Below are positions 9,161 through 15,548 of a stretch of DNA of 64,000 bases, one piece after another; position 1 is the stretch's first letter; each line of letters opens with the position of its first letter. This stretch comes from Adhaeribacter aquaticus DSM 16391 (GTDB lineage Bacteria; Bacteroidota; Bacteroidia; Cytophagales; Hymenobacteraceae). The stretch covers positions 3,118,634 through 3,182,633 of the forward strand of contig NZ_KI421517.1 in NCBI RefSeq assembly GCF_000473365.1, in the 5' to 3' direction. Made by a program: the position numbers and the translations under genes. The notes below the pieces were generated by a model that was not told the origin of the DNA, did not search any database, and saw nothing but the letters and a program-made list of their open reading frames with translations.

Positions 9161-9296
9161 TTGCTAACGTTGAACTGCTTTGTGCAGTAGCGGCATTAGC
9201 GTACCTTCAGTCGAAACGATTACTATAGATAAATCTTCATTCAACTGCTTGGATTAAGAACTTCAAGCCGCTATTGCACAAAACTGATGTTAGCCG
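9161..9296. repeat. attC-like site B
   Basis: The outer arms GCTAAC (9163-9168) and GTTAGC (9289-9294) are perfect complements. The inner arms TTTGTGCAGTAGCGGC (9179-9194) and 9267-9282 pair with a single mismatch. The loop between them is about 72 nt. At about 132 bp this is the longest of the set with site F, similar in size to Vibrio VCR repeats. Confidence 0.65.
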
Positions 9297-9362
9297 TTCG
9301 CCTTTTGTTCAGCATCGTTATTGGTTGAACCAGCCTGAATGGTTAATATGCGGTATTGTCTT

Positions 9363-10376
9363 TCAAAATTTCACGACAACTTTTCCAACTGTTTTGCCGC
9401 TTTCCAATAAACGGTGTGCTTCCTTCATGTTTTCGGCAGTCAAGCCATGCATGGTGGTATGAAGTGTTGGTTGTAATATGCCATCATCCAGCAGTTGAGC
9501 AATTTTGTTTAAAATATGGTGCTGGTCTATCATGTCTTCTGTTTGATACATAGAACGTGTAAACATCAGCTCCCAATAAAAGCTGACACTCTTTCTCTTT
9601 AGCTGCTGTAACTTTACAGGTTCTGTCGGGTCGCTGATACAACCTACCTTTCCCAACGGCTTAATGAGTTCTACTATGGCTTCCCAATATTGATTCAAGT
9701 CTACAAAGTCTACAATATAGTCTACCTGTTCAAAGCCAATGTTTTTTACCTCACTCACAAGGTTGGTGTGGTTGACTACATGATCTGCCCCCATTTTTTT
9801 GCACCAATCAATGGTAACGTCTCTTGAAGCGGTGGCAATCACGGTTAACCCCAGCAGCTTTTTAGCCAGTTGGATGGCAATGGAGCCAACACCTCCTGCA
9901 CCGCCAATAATAAGAAGAGTTTTGCCTGCATCTTTCTCTTTGCTCAATTGGAAATGGTCAAAGAACATTTCCCAGGCAGTAAGGGAAGTAAGCGGCATGG
10001 CGGCTGCTTGTTCAATGTTTAGACTTTTAGGGGCTAACCCTACAATGCGTTCATCTACTAACTGATATTGTTGGTTAGAGCCTTCTCTTGTCAAGTCTCC
10101 TGCATAAAATACCCTGTCACCTTTTTGGAAGAGGGTAACTTCATCGCCGGTAGCTTCTACTGTACCTATAGCATCCCAACCAATGACTTTGGGAGTATCC
10201 TGCCGCTTGTCTTTGAGGCTGTTTCTTCTTATTTTATAATCTACAGGATTGACCGATATGGCTTCAACTTTTACCAAAATGTCTTTTCCTTTCGCAGTTG
10301 GTATTTCCTTTTCAAACTCAATGAAGCTATCCGCTTCATCAATGGGCAATGACGTTTTAAATCCAATTGCTTTCAT
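9363..10376 (-). CDS. Zinc-independent quinone oxidoreductase-like alcohol dehydrogenase (MDR family, cassette gene)
   Basis: 337 residues of the medium-chain dehydrogenase/reductase superfamily. The N-terminal GroES-like fold includes KVEAISVNPVDYKIR (about 37-51), typical of the QOR/zinc-binding alcohol dehydrogenase family 1. The Rossmann fold carries the NADPH motif LLIIGGAGGVGSIAIQLAK (about 154-172). The catalytic and structural zinc Cys residues of true alcohol dehydrogenases are missing, so it probably reduces quinones or enals with NADPH. It is an unrelated metabolic gene inside the cassette array, with a palindrome on both sides. Confidence 0.88.
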   Translation of the reverse strand: MKAIGFKTSLPIDEADSFIEFEKEIPTAKGKDILVKVEAISVNPVDYKIRRNSLKDKRQDTPKVIGWDAIGTVEATGDEVTLFQKGDRVFYAGDLTREGSNQQYQLVDERIVGLAPKSLNIEQAAAMPLTSLTAWEMFFDHFQLSKEKDAGKTLLIIGGAGGVGSIAIQLAKKLLGLTVIATASRDVTIDWCKKMGADHVVNHTNLVSEVKNIGFEQVDYIVDFVDLNQYWEAIVELIKPLGKVGCISDPTEPVKLQQLKRKSVSFYWELMFTRSMYQTEDMIDQHHILNKIAQLLDDGILQPTLHTTMHGLTAENMKEAHRLLESGKTVGKVVVKF

Positions 10377-10508
10377 AATAACTGTTGTTTTTTGTTTCTT
10401 TTATATTTTAACTAATAGTTCTGAAAACTGTATCAAATAAATTCCTGTAGTTGTTGTCAAAAATCTTCTTTTCTTAAATTCTTCAGTTCTACTTGTTGGA
10501 AAGGTGAC

Positions 10509-10564
10509 GGCTAACGGCCCGGCTAAAAAGCATTTTTTAATGCTTTTTAGCTTTGGTTGAGAGT
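10509..10564. repeat. attC-like site C
   Basis: The left end is GGCTAACGGCCCGGCTAAA and the right end TTTAGCTTTGGTTGAGA. Between them is a perfect 13-bp stem GCTAAAAAGCATT (10522-10534) and 10539-10551 with a TTTT loop. The stop codon of the next gene (10537-10539) lies inside the hairpin. Confidence 0.65.
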
Positions 10565-11127
10565 TGTTGTATTTTAACAGATATTGCAATATCTGAATTG
10601 GGTTCGAATGTCGAACAAGAGCTTGTTGTAAAAACCCGATATTTTATTAATAATTTCTCCCAATAATTAATTTCTATTTTGTCGTAAGTAAAACTTGTAA
10701 AAATTCCATTCTTATCTATTCCTTCTCCCATACCTGGCGGCAAGTCAATAGGTCTTTTAGAGTTGTTACTTTCCTTTTTTTTACTCTGGAATCCTTTTAT
10801 TTCATAACCAAATAGGAGGTAGCGATTACCTATTTTGTAATACTCTGCACAACCTCCAAATATCTCCTGATTTATGGCTAACACTTTATTATTTAGGTTC
10901 CCTTTGATTATAGAAGTAACATCAAATAAAAGATTTACCCCTTCTTTTTTCTGATTGTCACCAGAGTATTTGTTGCTTTTTATTATTGAATAAGGAGTAC
11001 CTTCAACAACTATGTCAGCATCGCTAATTAATTTAGCAATACCTTCCTTTGTATCAGGTGTAGCACAACTACAACCAAAGGAATAAGTGAATGATAGAGA
11101 AAGAATAAATATCAAAATATTTTTCAT
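10537..11127 (-). CDS. Secreted protein with a TIMP/NTR-like N-terminus (cassette gene)
   Basis: 196 residues. A signal peptide (MKNILIFILSLSFTYSFG) is followed directly by CSCATP, then a helix SDADIVVEGTPYSI, a strand LLFDVTSIIKGN, and GCAEYYKIGNRYLLFGYEI. A Cys-x-Cys start, an AD-hVhEG motif and a later Cys before hGxRYLhhG are the pattern of tissue-inhibitor-of-metalloprotease/netrin-like domains in bacteria, a beta-barrel fold. The protein is exported to the periplasm or surface, possibly as a lipoprotein (GC at the cleavage point). Bacterial function is unknown. Its stop codon lies within attC-like site C. Confidence 0.6.
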   Translation of the reverse strand: MKNILIFILSLSFTYSFGCSCATPDTKEGIAKLISDADIVVEGTPYSIIKSNKYSGDNQKKEGVNLLFDVTSIIKGNLNNKVLAINQEIFGGCAEYYKIGNRYLLFGYEIKGFQSKKKESNNSKRPIDLPPGMGEGIDKNGIFTSFTYDKIEINYWEKLLIKYRVFTTSSCSTFEPNSDIAISVKIQQLSTKAKKH

Positions 11128-11137
11128 AATTCAATTA

Positions 11138-11206
11138 CTCTCAATGGTTTGGCTAAAAGGCATTGCTGCCCAGCAGGGCAGCAATGATTTTTAGGTCTTG
11201 TTAGAT
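11138..11206. repeat. attC-like site D
   Basis: The left end is CTCAATGGTTTGGCTAAAA and the right end TTTTTAGGTCTTGTTAGAT, where GTTAGAT (11200-11206) fits the attC core GTTRRRY exactly. The centre is a perfect 11-bp stem CATTGCTGCCC (11161-11171) and 11176-11186 with loop AGCA. Confidence 0.65.
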
Positions 11207-11210
11207 GGTG

Positions 11211-11687
11211 TTATTTTTTCTTTATCCACTTCCTAAAAAGAATCTCCGCTCGCCTTTCACCAATAACGTTTAAAAACTTGTTTGTCTGAAGAAAGTTTTC
11301 CTTACTAAAAAGCTCTCTTATTAACTCCATATTTAAATTTAACAATTCAGCTATGTCTCTTAGGCTCAATCTCTTTATTGGAATGGTGCTCAAAGTTTGT
11401 TTATCTAAACTCACTTTACCTTCCTTCTTCAAAATAATTAGTACATTTAGTAAATCAAGATCGCAGTAGCTCTCATTGCTGTAGATTGATGCTATTCTTG
11501 TTTCAATCAATCCCCTGTCATTGACTAAGTCAATTCTTAATCTGTCATTCTTGAAAGAGTATAAAGCAGCCATACCCGACATAAGTTGGTTTTCTAATTT
11601 AAAACCATGCTTCTCCAAAATTTTCTCGTAATAAGTTTCTAAGCAGTAGTCCAGGTATTCTTTTATCCCTTTTGGTTCTTCTTTCAT
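11211..11687 (-). CDS. Hypothetical cytoplasmic protein (cassette gene)
   Basis: 158 residues, charged, without signal peptide or membrane helix. It starts with a predicted helix (KEYLDYCLETYYEKILEKHG), passes through a small beta region (LRIDLVNDRGLIETRIASIY) and ends in helices with NLNMELIRELFS and a basic tail RKWIKKK. The layout resembles immunity- or toxin-partner-like small proteins often carried on integron cassettes, but I see no specific family motif and give no function. Palindromes lie on both sides. Confidence 0.65.
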   Translation of the reverse strand: MKEEPKGIKEYLDYCLETYYEKILEKHGFKLENQLMSGMAALYSFKNDRLRIDLVNDRGLIETRIASIYSNESYCDLDLLNVLIILKKEGKVSLDKQTLSTIPIKRLSLRDIAELLNLNMELIRELFSKENFLQTNKFLNVIGERRAEILFRKWIKKK

Positions 11688-11698
11688 TATTGTAATAC

Positions 11699-11766
11699 CA
11701 GGTAACGGTTTTTATATGCAAAGGCCGTAGCGCAGCAAGGGTTTTGCATATAAAAACCGTTACCTG
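11699..11766. repeat. attC-like site E (perfect 24-bp inverted repeat)
   Basis: The arms 11699-11722 (starting CAGGTAACGG) and 11743-11766 are perfect complements over 24 bp. The 20-nt loop contains GCCGTAGCGCAGC. The core ends are AGGTAAC and GTTACCT. The stop of the next cassette gene (11760) lies inside the right arm. Confidence 0.7.
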
Positions 11767-12386
11767 CTGTTTTTATTTTGTGCATTATTTTTCATATAAT
11801 CTGCGATCAATTGCTCATTTGTGTCTTCACTTTTTGAAAGGGCATTAATAATTTTTTGCTGTTCATTATCATTCTTGTTTTGACTCAGCTTTTTCTTTCC
11901 TTGTAAGTCCGTTATTATAATGTCAAAAGCTACAAGACCTTGTATAAGTCTTAGTTTATAGTCGCTTGGGAAATTATCCCATTGTTGTTTATAGGAAAGG
12001 TCGTAGGTATTAATGGTTCTTTCAATTATTTCAATGACCTTGTCCGCATCCGTGATGAGGGTACCTTGTCCATAAGCATGCACAGCAATGTAATTCCAGG
12101 TAGGTACATTTAATCCTTTGTCGTAATGCTTAGGCGAAATATAAGCGTGAGGTTCACTGAAAATTACCAATGTTTTATTGTTTTCAAAGTCTTTCCATTG
12201 TTCGTTTGCCTTGGCCATATGTGAAGTAAGAATAATATTATCGTCTTTGGTGGTTACGATAACAGGTAAGTGTGTTGCTATTGGCAATCCGTCTTTTGCA
12301 GTAATAATCGTGGCAAAACTAAACCTCTTCATAAATTCAACAATTTCTGCCTTATCTGTCACAGCAAACTGATTTGGAATGTACAT
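11760..12386 (-). CDS. PaiB-like FMN-binding protein (cassette gene)
   Basis: 208 residues. The opening MYIPNQFAVTDKAEIVEFMK, the strand THLPVIV, and the motif VPTWNYIAVHAYGQG (about 109-123) are the signature of the FMN-binding negative transcriptional regulator family (PaiB). This family has a split-barrel flavin-binding fold like pyridoxamine oxidase. In Bacillus PaiB is linked to sporulation and protease gene repression, but its biochemical reaction is not settled. The C-terminal tail (GKKKLSQNKNDNEQQ) is typical. It sits between two palindromes and is adjacent to a GNAT cassette; paiA in Bacillus is also a GNAT acetyltransferase, which could be a coincidence. Confidence 0.85.
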   Translation of the reverse strand: MYIPNQFAVTDKAEIVEFMKRFSFATIITAKDGLPIATHLPVIVTTKDDNIILTSHMAKANEQWKDFENNKTLVIFSEPHAYISPKHYDKGLNVPTWNYIAVHAYGQGTLITDADKVIEIIERTINTYDLSYKQQWDNFPSDYKLRLIQGLVAFDIIITDLQGKKKLSQNKNDNEQQKIINALSKSEDTNEQLIADYMKNNAQNKNSR

Positions 12387-12430
12387 AATTTTATACCTAT
12401 AAATGGTATTATTTTATTTAATTATAAATT

Positions 12431-12565
12431 GGCAGGTAACGTTAAGCGTTTATATTGTGCCCGCTTAAAAGCACTTCCATATTGAGCTGCACTGAAGTAA
12501 ACAAAAGGCATAAAACGTCGAGAAGCACGTCAGCCGAGCATAATTTAAACATTCTTTTACCTGCC
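12431..12565. repeat. attC-like site F
   Basis: The outer arms GGCAGGTAA (12431-12439) and TTACCTGCC (12557-12565) are perfect. Inside them GTTTATATTGTGC on the left and GCATAATTTAAAC on the right pair imperfectly. Total length is 135 bp, like site B. Confidence 0.6.
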
Positions 12566-12588
12566 GTTTTTTTCTTCACTTTTGTTAT

Positions 12589-13098
12589 TTAGTCTAATGT
12601 AATTTGAAATAAGCTTACAGTCGCATTGTTATAATGTGCTGGTAAACCATCTGTATTTTTTAACTTCAAAAGTCCTAAAAATACAAAACCACATTTTTGA
12701 TAATAGTTAATAAGTCCTCTGTTTTCACCTACAGTGTCCATACGGATAAACTTTTTACCATTTTCTTCTGCGTAATTTCTCGACCAATTAACAATTTGGC
12801 CAACCAGATTTTGTCCTCTAAAAATTGGATTAGTTGCAATTCGATGAATATAAACTGAAGGGTCCTTATTTCTTTCTTCCCATATTTGTGGGTCATGGAA
12901 GGTTGTCGACCAAATGCAAGCAACTTGATTATCAATGACGATTTTCCATTGTCTTTTTTCAAAGATGTCTGTTTCGATTTGTGTCTTGTCAAACTCCGGC
13001 CAAAGAACAACTCCCTTAGTCTTTTGAAAGCTTCTAGCGATTTCGTAAAGCCTGAGAATTTCGCTCATGTCCTCAGGTGCACTATTTTGTATTGTCAT
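12589..13098 (-). CDS. GNAT family N-acetyltransferase (cassette gene)
   Basis: 169 residues, normal length for GNAT enzymes, which move an acetyl group from acetyl-CoA to an amine. It has the alpha1 region MSEILRLYEIARSFQ, the strand IVIDNQVACIWSTTF, and the acetyl-CoA loop IATNPIFRGQNLVGQIVNWS (about 90-109), a version of R/Q-x-x-G-x-G/A. The C-terminal INYYQKCGFVFLG motif (about 128-140) is also typical. The substrate is unknown. Acetyltransferases are among the commonest integron cassette genes, often acting on antibiotics or toxins, which is context and not evidence for this one. Confidence 0.85.
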   Translation of the reverse strand: MTIQNSAPEDMSEILRLYEIARSFQKTKGVVLWPEFDKTQIETDIFEKRQWKIVIDNQVACIWSTTFHDPQIWEERNKDPSVYIHRIATNPIFRGQNLVGQIVNWSRNYAEENGKKFIRMDTVGENRGLINYYQKCGFVFLGLLKLKNTDGLPAHYNNATVSLFQITLD

Positions 13099-13150
13099 TT
13101 GTTATTTAACTCATTATAGGTTGTCGGCTTTTGATCTGTCTTAAAATGGC

Positions 13151-13217
13151 AGATAACGGTTGGGCTAAACGGCGGCGGAGGCCGTAGGCCGATGCTGCTG
13201 TTTAGCTGTTGTTCTCA
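13151..13217. repeat. attC-like site G
   Basis: The left end is AGATAACGGTTGGGCTAAAC and the right end GTTTAGCTGTTGTTC. GCTAAAC (13164-13170) pairs with GTTTAGC (13200-13206). Two GGCC blocks lie in the centre. The stop of the 200-residue gene (13202) lies in the right arm. Confidence 0.65.
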
Positions 13218-13804
13218 TTAGTTTTTCTTCTTTGCCTAATGTCAAGATTCTTTATTCTCTCTGAATCAGGATTCTCTGGCTTATAGTAAAGGTTATCAAA
13301 ACTTATCGCTGATTTTCCCTTCTCTAATTCTGCCTTCACATATTTTGTCAATTGTTCTTCACTATCTGGTGCAAATCCATAGTAGTCGAAGCTGACGATT
13401 CTTTCTTTTGGAAACTCACAAATGATTGCAAATATCTTTTGGTGAGCGTAGCCTAAGTTTTTGACCTTCCACTCAGGCTTTAAGCTAAAGAAGGAAAGTT
13501 TCTCGTTAATTGCTTTTGTGTTAAGGTTAAATCTGGTTCTCAGATAATCATCTAATGTTATCGGTTGGATAAAGTCGAAGAAATTTCTTTTCACCCTAGC
13601 TGGGCATACCCTTTTTATTTCTTTACCAGGGTGAGTAGATTGGAGGCTTTCTATCAATTTGCTTGGCGCCCAATAACCATCGGTGACGGTTTCGGATTGT
13701 GGAACAACCTCAACCCAGAACCTAATCATTTCTCCTTTACTTAAAGCAAATGCAGGAACCTCAAAATTCTTTAGATTGAACACCTGATTTTGGATAAGTA
13801 TCAT
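13202..13804 (-). CDS. Hypothetical protein (first cassette gene)
   Basis: 200 residues with no signal peptide and no membrane helix. There is a mixed alpha/beta pattern: MILIQNQVFNLKNFEVPAF, then FALSKGEMIRFWVEVVPQ, and later RIVSFDYYGFAPDSEEQ and AISFDNLYYKP. The N-terminal part reads like the start of an ABC ATPase domain, but there is no Walker A GxxxxGK, so that is not supported. I do not recognise the family. It is the gene nearest the recombinase remnant, so in an integron it would be the most recently gained cassette. No palindrome is seen upstream of it. Confidence 0.6.
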   Translation of the reverse strand: MILIQNQVFNLKNFEVPAFALSKGEMIRFWVEVVPQSETVTDGYWAPSKLIESLQSTHPGKEIKRVCPARVKRNFFDFIQPITLDDYLRTRFNLNTKAINEKLSFFSLKPEWKVKNLGYAHQKIFAIICEFPKERIVSFDYYGFAPDSEEQLTKYVKAELEKGKSAISFDNLYYKPENPDSERIKNLDIRQRRKTNENNS

Positions 13805-13969
13805 TTTTTAAATTAATGAGAACGCCAAGATACCTGTACCGGTACTGATATTTTTCATACAAGTGTAGTTTTTGAGAGATTCAGATATTTCGGTGTTTAC
13901 AAGGTTAATCTCTTTAATTTTCAGCTATTTGTAAATTGGTGTAAAAATCACGAATTAGAATAATCCGAA

Positions 13970-14397
13970 TTATAAATTATCAAAAGGACTCTTAATATTT
14001 TCCAGGCCTTTCCGGATAATGTGGTTGTAAATCTCAGTTGTTTTACTGGAGTAATGGCCTAACAAAGCCTGTATATACCTTAAGTCGGCTCCTTGTTCCA
14101 GTAAATGCGTCGCAGAGCTATGTCTTAGGGTTTGCAGCGATACCTGCTTTCTGATTCCCGCTGCCATACAAGCCCGTTGAAAAATCTTCCTAGCGCTCTC
14201 ATAACTGTAAGCTTCTCCCTGCTGACCTTCAAAGAGCCATACCTTTGGTCTATACTCCCGATAATACTGCCTTAAATAAGTATGGATTTTCTCCGAAAGC
14301 AAGGTGATTCGATCTTTTTTACCCTTACCACTCCGGATGTTTAAGACTTTCCTGTCCGGATCACTATCCCAAATCCTTAGGTTAACCAAATCCTTAG
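13970..14397 (-). pseudogene. Tyrosine recombinase remnant (C-terminal catalytic half only)
   Basis: Residues VNLRIWDSDPDRKVLNIR, GKGKKDR, LRHSSATHLLEQG, ALLGHYSSKTTEIYNHI and SPFDNL give the catalytic Lys, the HxxR-like LRHS box, the LGH and the Tyr nucleophile of XerC/D- and IntI-type recombinases. The N-terminal half with the first catalytic Arg is missing: an in-frame TAA lies 6 codons before the first usable start (TTG 14387-14389). A 12-bp direct repeat CCAAATCCTTAG (14369-14380 and 14386-14397) marks the break point. The IntI-specific extra helix between the Lys and LRHS motifs is not present, so it is closer to Xer/phage-type enzymes. It is on the same strand as the cassettes. Confidence 0.8.
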
Positions 14398-14915
14398 ATT
14401 AATAAGTTAGATGCCTAAACAGGATGCAGATTGTTTCTCCTGAATTTAACCATAGAAAAACGCACTAGTACATGCATTGCACTTTCGGCATTTCCTCCAA
14501 TATAAGAATACATTGCACTGAAGTTATGCCTACAGGATTTTGGCAATAGGTGTACCAATGTATGGAGTAACTGTAATATAGGTGGGGGTGTTAAACTGAA
14601 TTGGAACAGCCTAAACTAGACTGGGTAGATAGGAATTCTACCTGAAGGGAAATTTTATTACTCTTGTTAGCTGGAGTTTTGCCATGAGATGAGAAGTTGA
14701 ATCTTTAATCAGGGGTTGCCATTTTAAACATATTAAATAAGCCTATTAGAGGCTATCATTTTCTTAGCCATCTTTTGCTTTGCCCATTTGAACTTTAAAA
14801 TCTTTTTAAGGATCTGATGCAATGGTTTAATCAGCTTAGATCTTTGTATTGGTATTTATTTCCATTATTAAATAATCAAGATACCTTTTTTCAGGGAGTA
14901 AAAAATAATAAAATT
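14398..14915. other. Noncoding gap between recombinase remnant and the efflux regulator
   Basis: No convincing gene. All frames carry frequent stops. On the minus strand I looked for the missing N-terminal half of the recombinase and found no readable match. Nothing else stands out before the operator at 14916. Confidence 0.5.
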
Positions 14916-14939
14916 TTAGTTCTGTAAATTATGAACTAA
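14916..14939. promoter_or_regulatory. Candidate MarR/GbsR operator 1
   Basis: TTAGTTC-N10-GAACTAA, a perfect 7-bp inverted repeat upstream of the regulator gene. The same arms with the same 10-bp spacer recur at 15494-15517, before tolC. Confidence 0.75.
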
Positions 14940-14962
14940 CGGAACTTGTTATTACCTTTGAC

Positions 14963-14992
14963 TTGTTAAAGAATAAAAAATAAATAAATTTG
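14963..14992 (+). promoter_or_regulatory. Promoter of the regulator gene
   Basis: TTG (14963-14965), 19 bp, then TAAATTTG (14985-14992), a perfect TAnnTTTG. The transcript would start about 20 bp before the ATG at 15019. Operator 1 lies just upstream. Confidence 0.65.
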
Positions 14993-15018
14993 TTAATTGG
15001 AAAAGCAAAAAAATTAAA

Positions 15019-15480
15019 ATGGTATTAACTGAGAAGCAAAAAACCTTAATCGAAAAAATCGGGATTGCCATCGAACACGAAGGCTTGCAGCCAGTGGCAG
15101 CCCGGATTATAGGATTGCTTTATGTTTCTGATAAACCAGAATTAACCTTTGATGAAATAACCGCTTTCCTGCGCATCAGTAAAAGCGCTACCAGCAACGG
15201 CGTAAACTTATTGCTGCAAACCGAACGCATTGAATATATTACTTTTTCCGGTGATCGACGGCGCTATTTCCGCTTAAAAATATCTGATTGGCGGAATGCA
15301 TTTACCCGGAGAATTGAAAGTATGACCAAATTTAATGTGGTTTTACGGGAGGTGTTAGAAATCCGTACGAAAGAAACGCCGGAATACAATAAAAATATAG
15401 AAGAAGTCATCGACTTCATGGACTATGTATCCGAGCAGATGCCCATCTTATTCCGAGAATGGGAGAATAAACGCAAATAA
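15019..15480 (+). CDS. GbsR/MarR family transcriptional regulator
   Basis: 153 residues. Residues 10-75 form a winged helix of the GbsR/MarR type: GLQPVAARIIGLLYVSD, then FDEITAFLRISKSATSNGVNLLL (recognition helix SKSATSNGVNLLL) and a wing GDRRRYFRLK. The C-terminal helices make the dimer. It is a cytoplasmic repressor or activator. The three genes behind it encode a tripartite efflux pump, the common partner of such regulators. Identical inverted repeats flank the gene, one before it and one before tolC, so it probably controls both itself and the pump. The inducer is unknown. Confidence 0.88.
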   Translation: MVLTEKQKTLIEKIGIAIEHEGLQPVAARIIGLLYVSDKPELTFDEITAFLRISKSATSNGVNLLLQTERIEYITFSGDRRRYFRLKISDWRNAFTRRIESMTKFNVVLREVLEIRTKETPEYNKNIEEVIDFMDYVSEQMPILFREWENKRK

Positions 15481-15493
15481 TTTTTTTGCCCAA

Positions 15494-15517
15494 TTAGTTC
15501 TTTGTTTTCAGAACTAA
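15494..15517. promoter_or_regulatory. Candidate MarR/GbsR operator 2 (before tolC)
   Basis: TTAGTTC-N10-GAACTAA again; in this copy the symmetry extends one base inward on each side (AGTTCT...AGAACT). It lies 32 bp before the tolC start. Confidence 0.75.
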
Positions 15518-15548
15518 ATAATAATATCAAAACAATTAAAACTTAAAC

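Larger units (their letters stand above)
8605..13804 (-). mobile_element. Integron-type gene cassette array (seven genes, six attC-like sites)
   Basis: Seven genes of unrelated function all lie on the minus strand. Each neighbouring pair is separated by an imperfect palindrome. Five of the six palindromes start on the plus strand with TAACG (the sixth with CAATGG) followed by GTT or GCC, and three continue with GGCTAAA. Their right ends carry TTTAGsTsTTGTT-like sequence. The centres differ in length and sequence. That is the plan of attC sites: conserved core ends RYYYAAC...GTTRRRY around a variable stem. The more conserved core end lies on the side expected for cassettes read on the minus strand. 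No intact integrase is present in the window, so this may be a cluster of attC sites lacking an integrase (CALIN). Confidence 0.72.

Noticed and set aside
11211-11687. Toxin-antitoxin or immunity gene
   Set aside because: Size and charge fit loosely but there is no partner gene and no family motif.
13202-13804. ABC ATPase fragment
   Set aside because: The first 20 residues resemble an ABC domain start, but no Walker A, signature or Walker B motif follows.
13970-14389. Reading the recombinase remnant as a true integron integrase (IntI)
   Set aside because: Its end SPFDNL resembles the SPLDAL end of IntI1, but the IntI-specific extra helix before the LRHS box is missing and many Bacteroidota Xer/phage-type enzymes end the same way.
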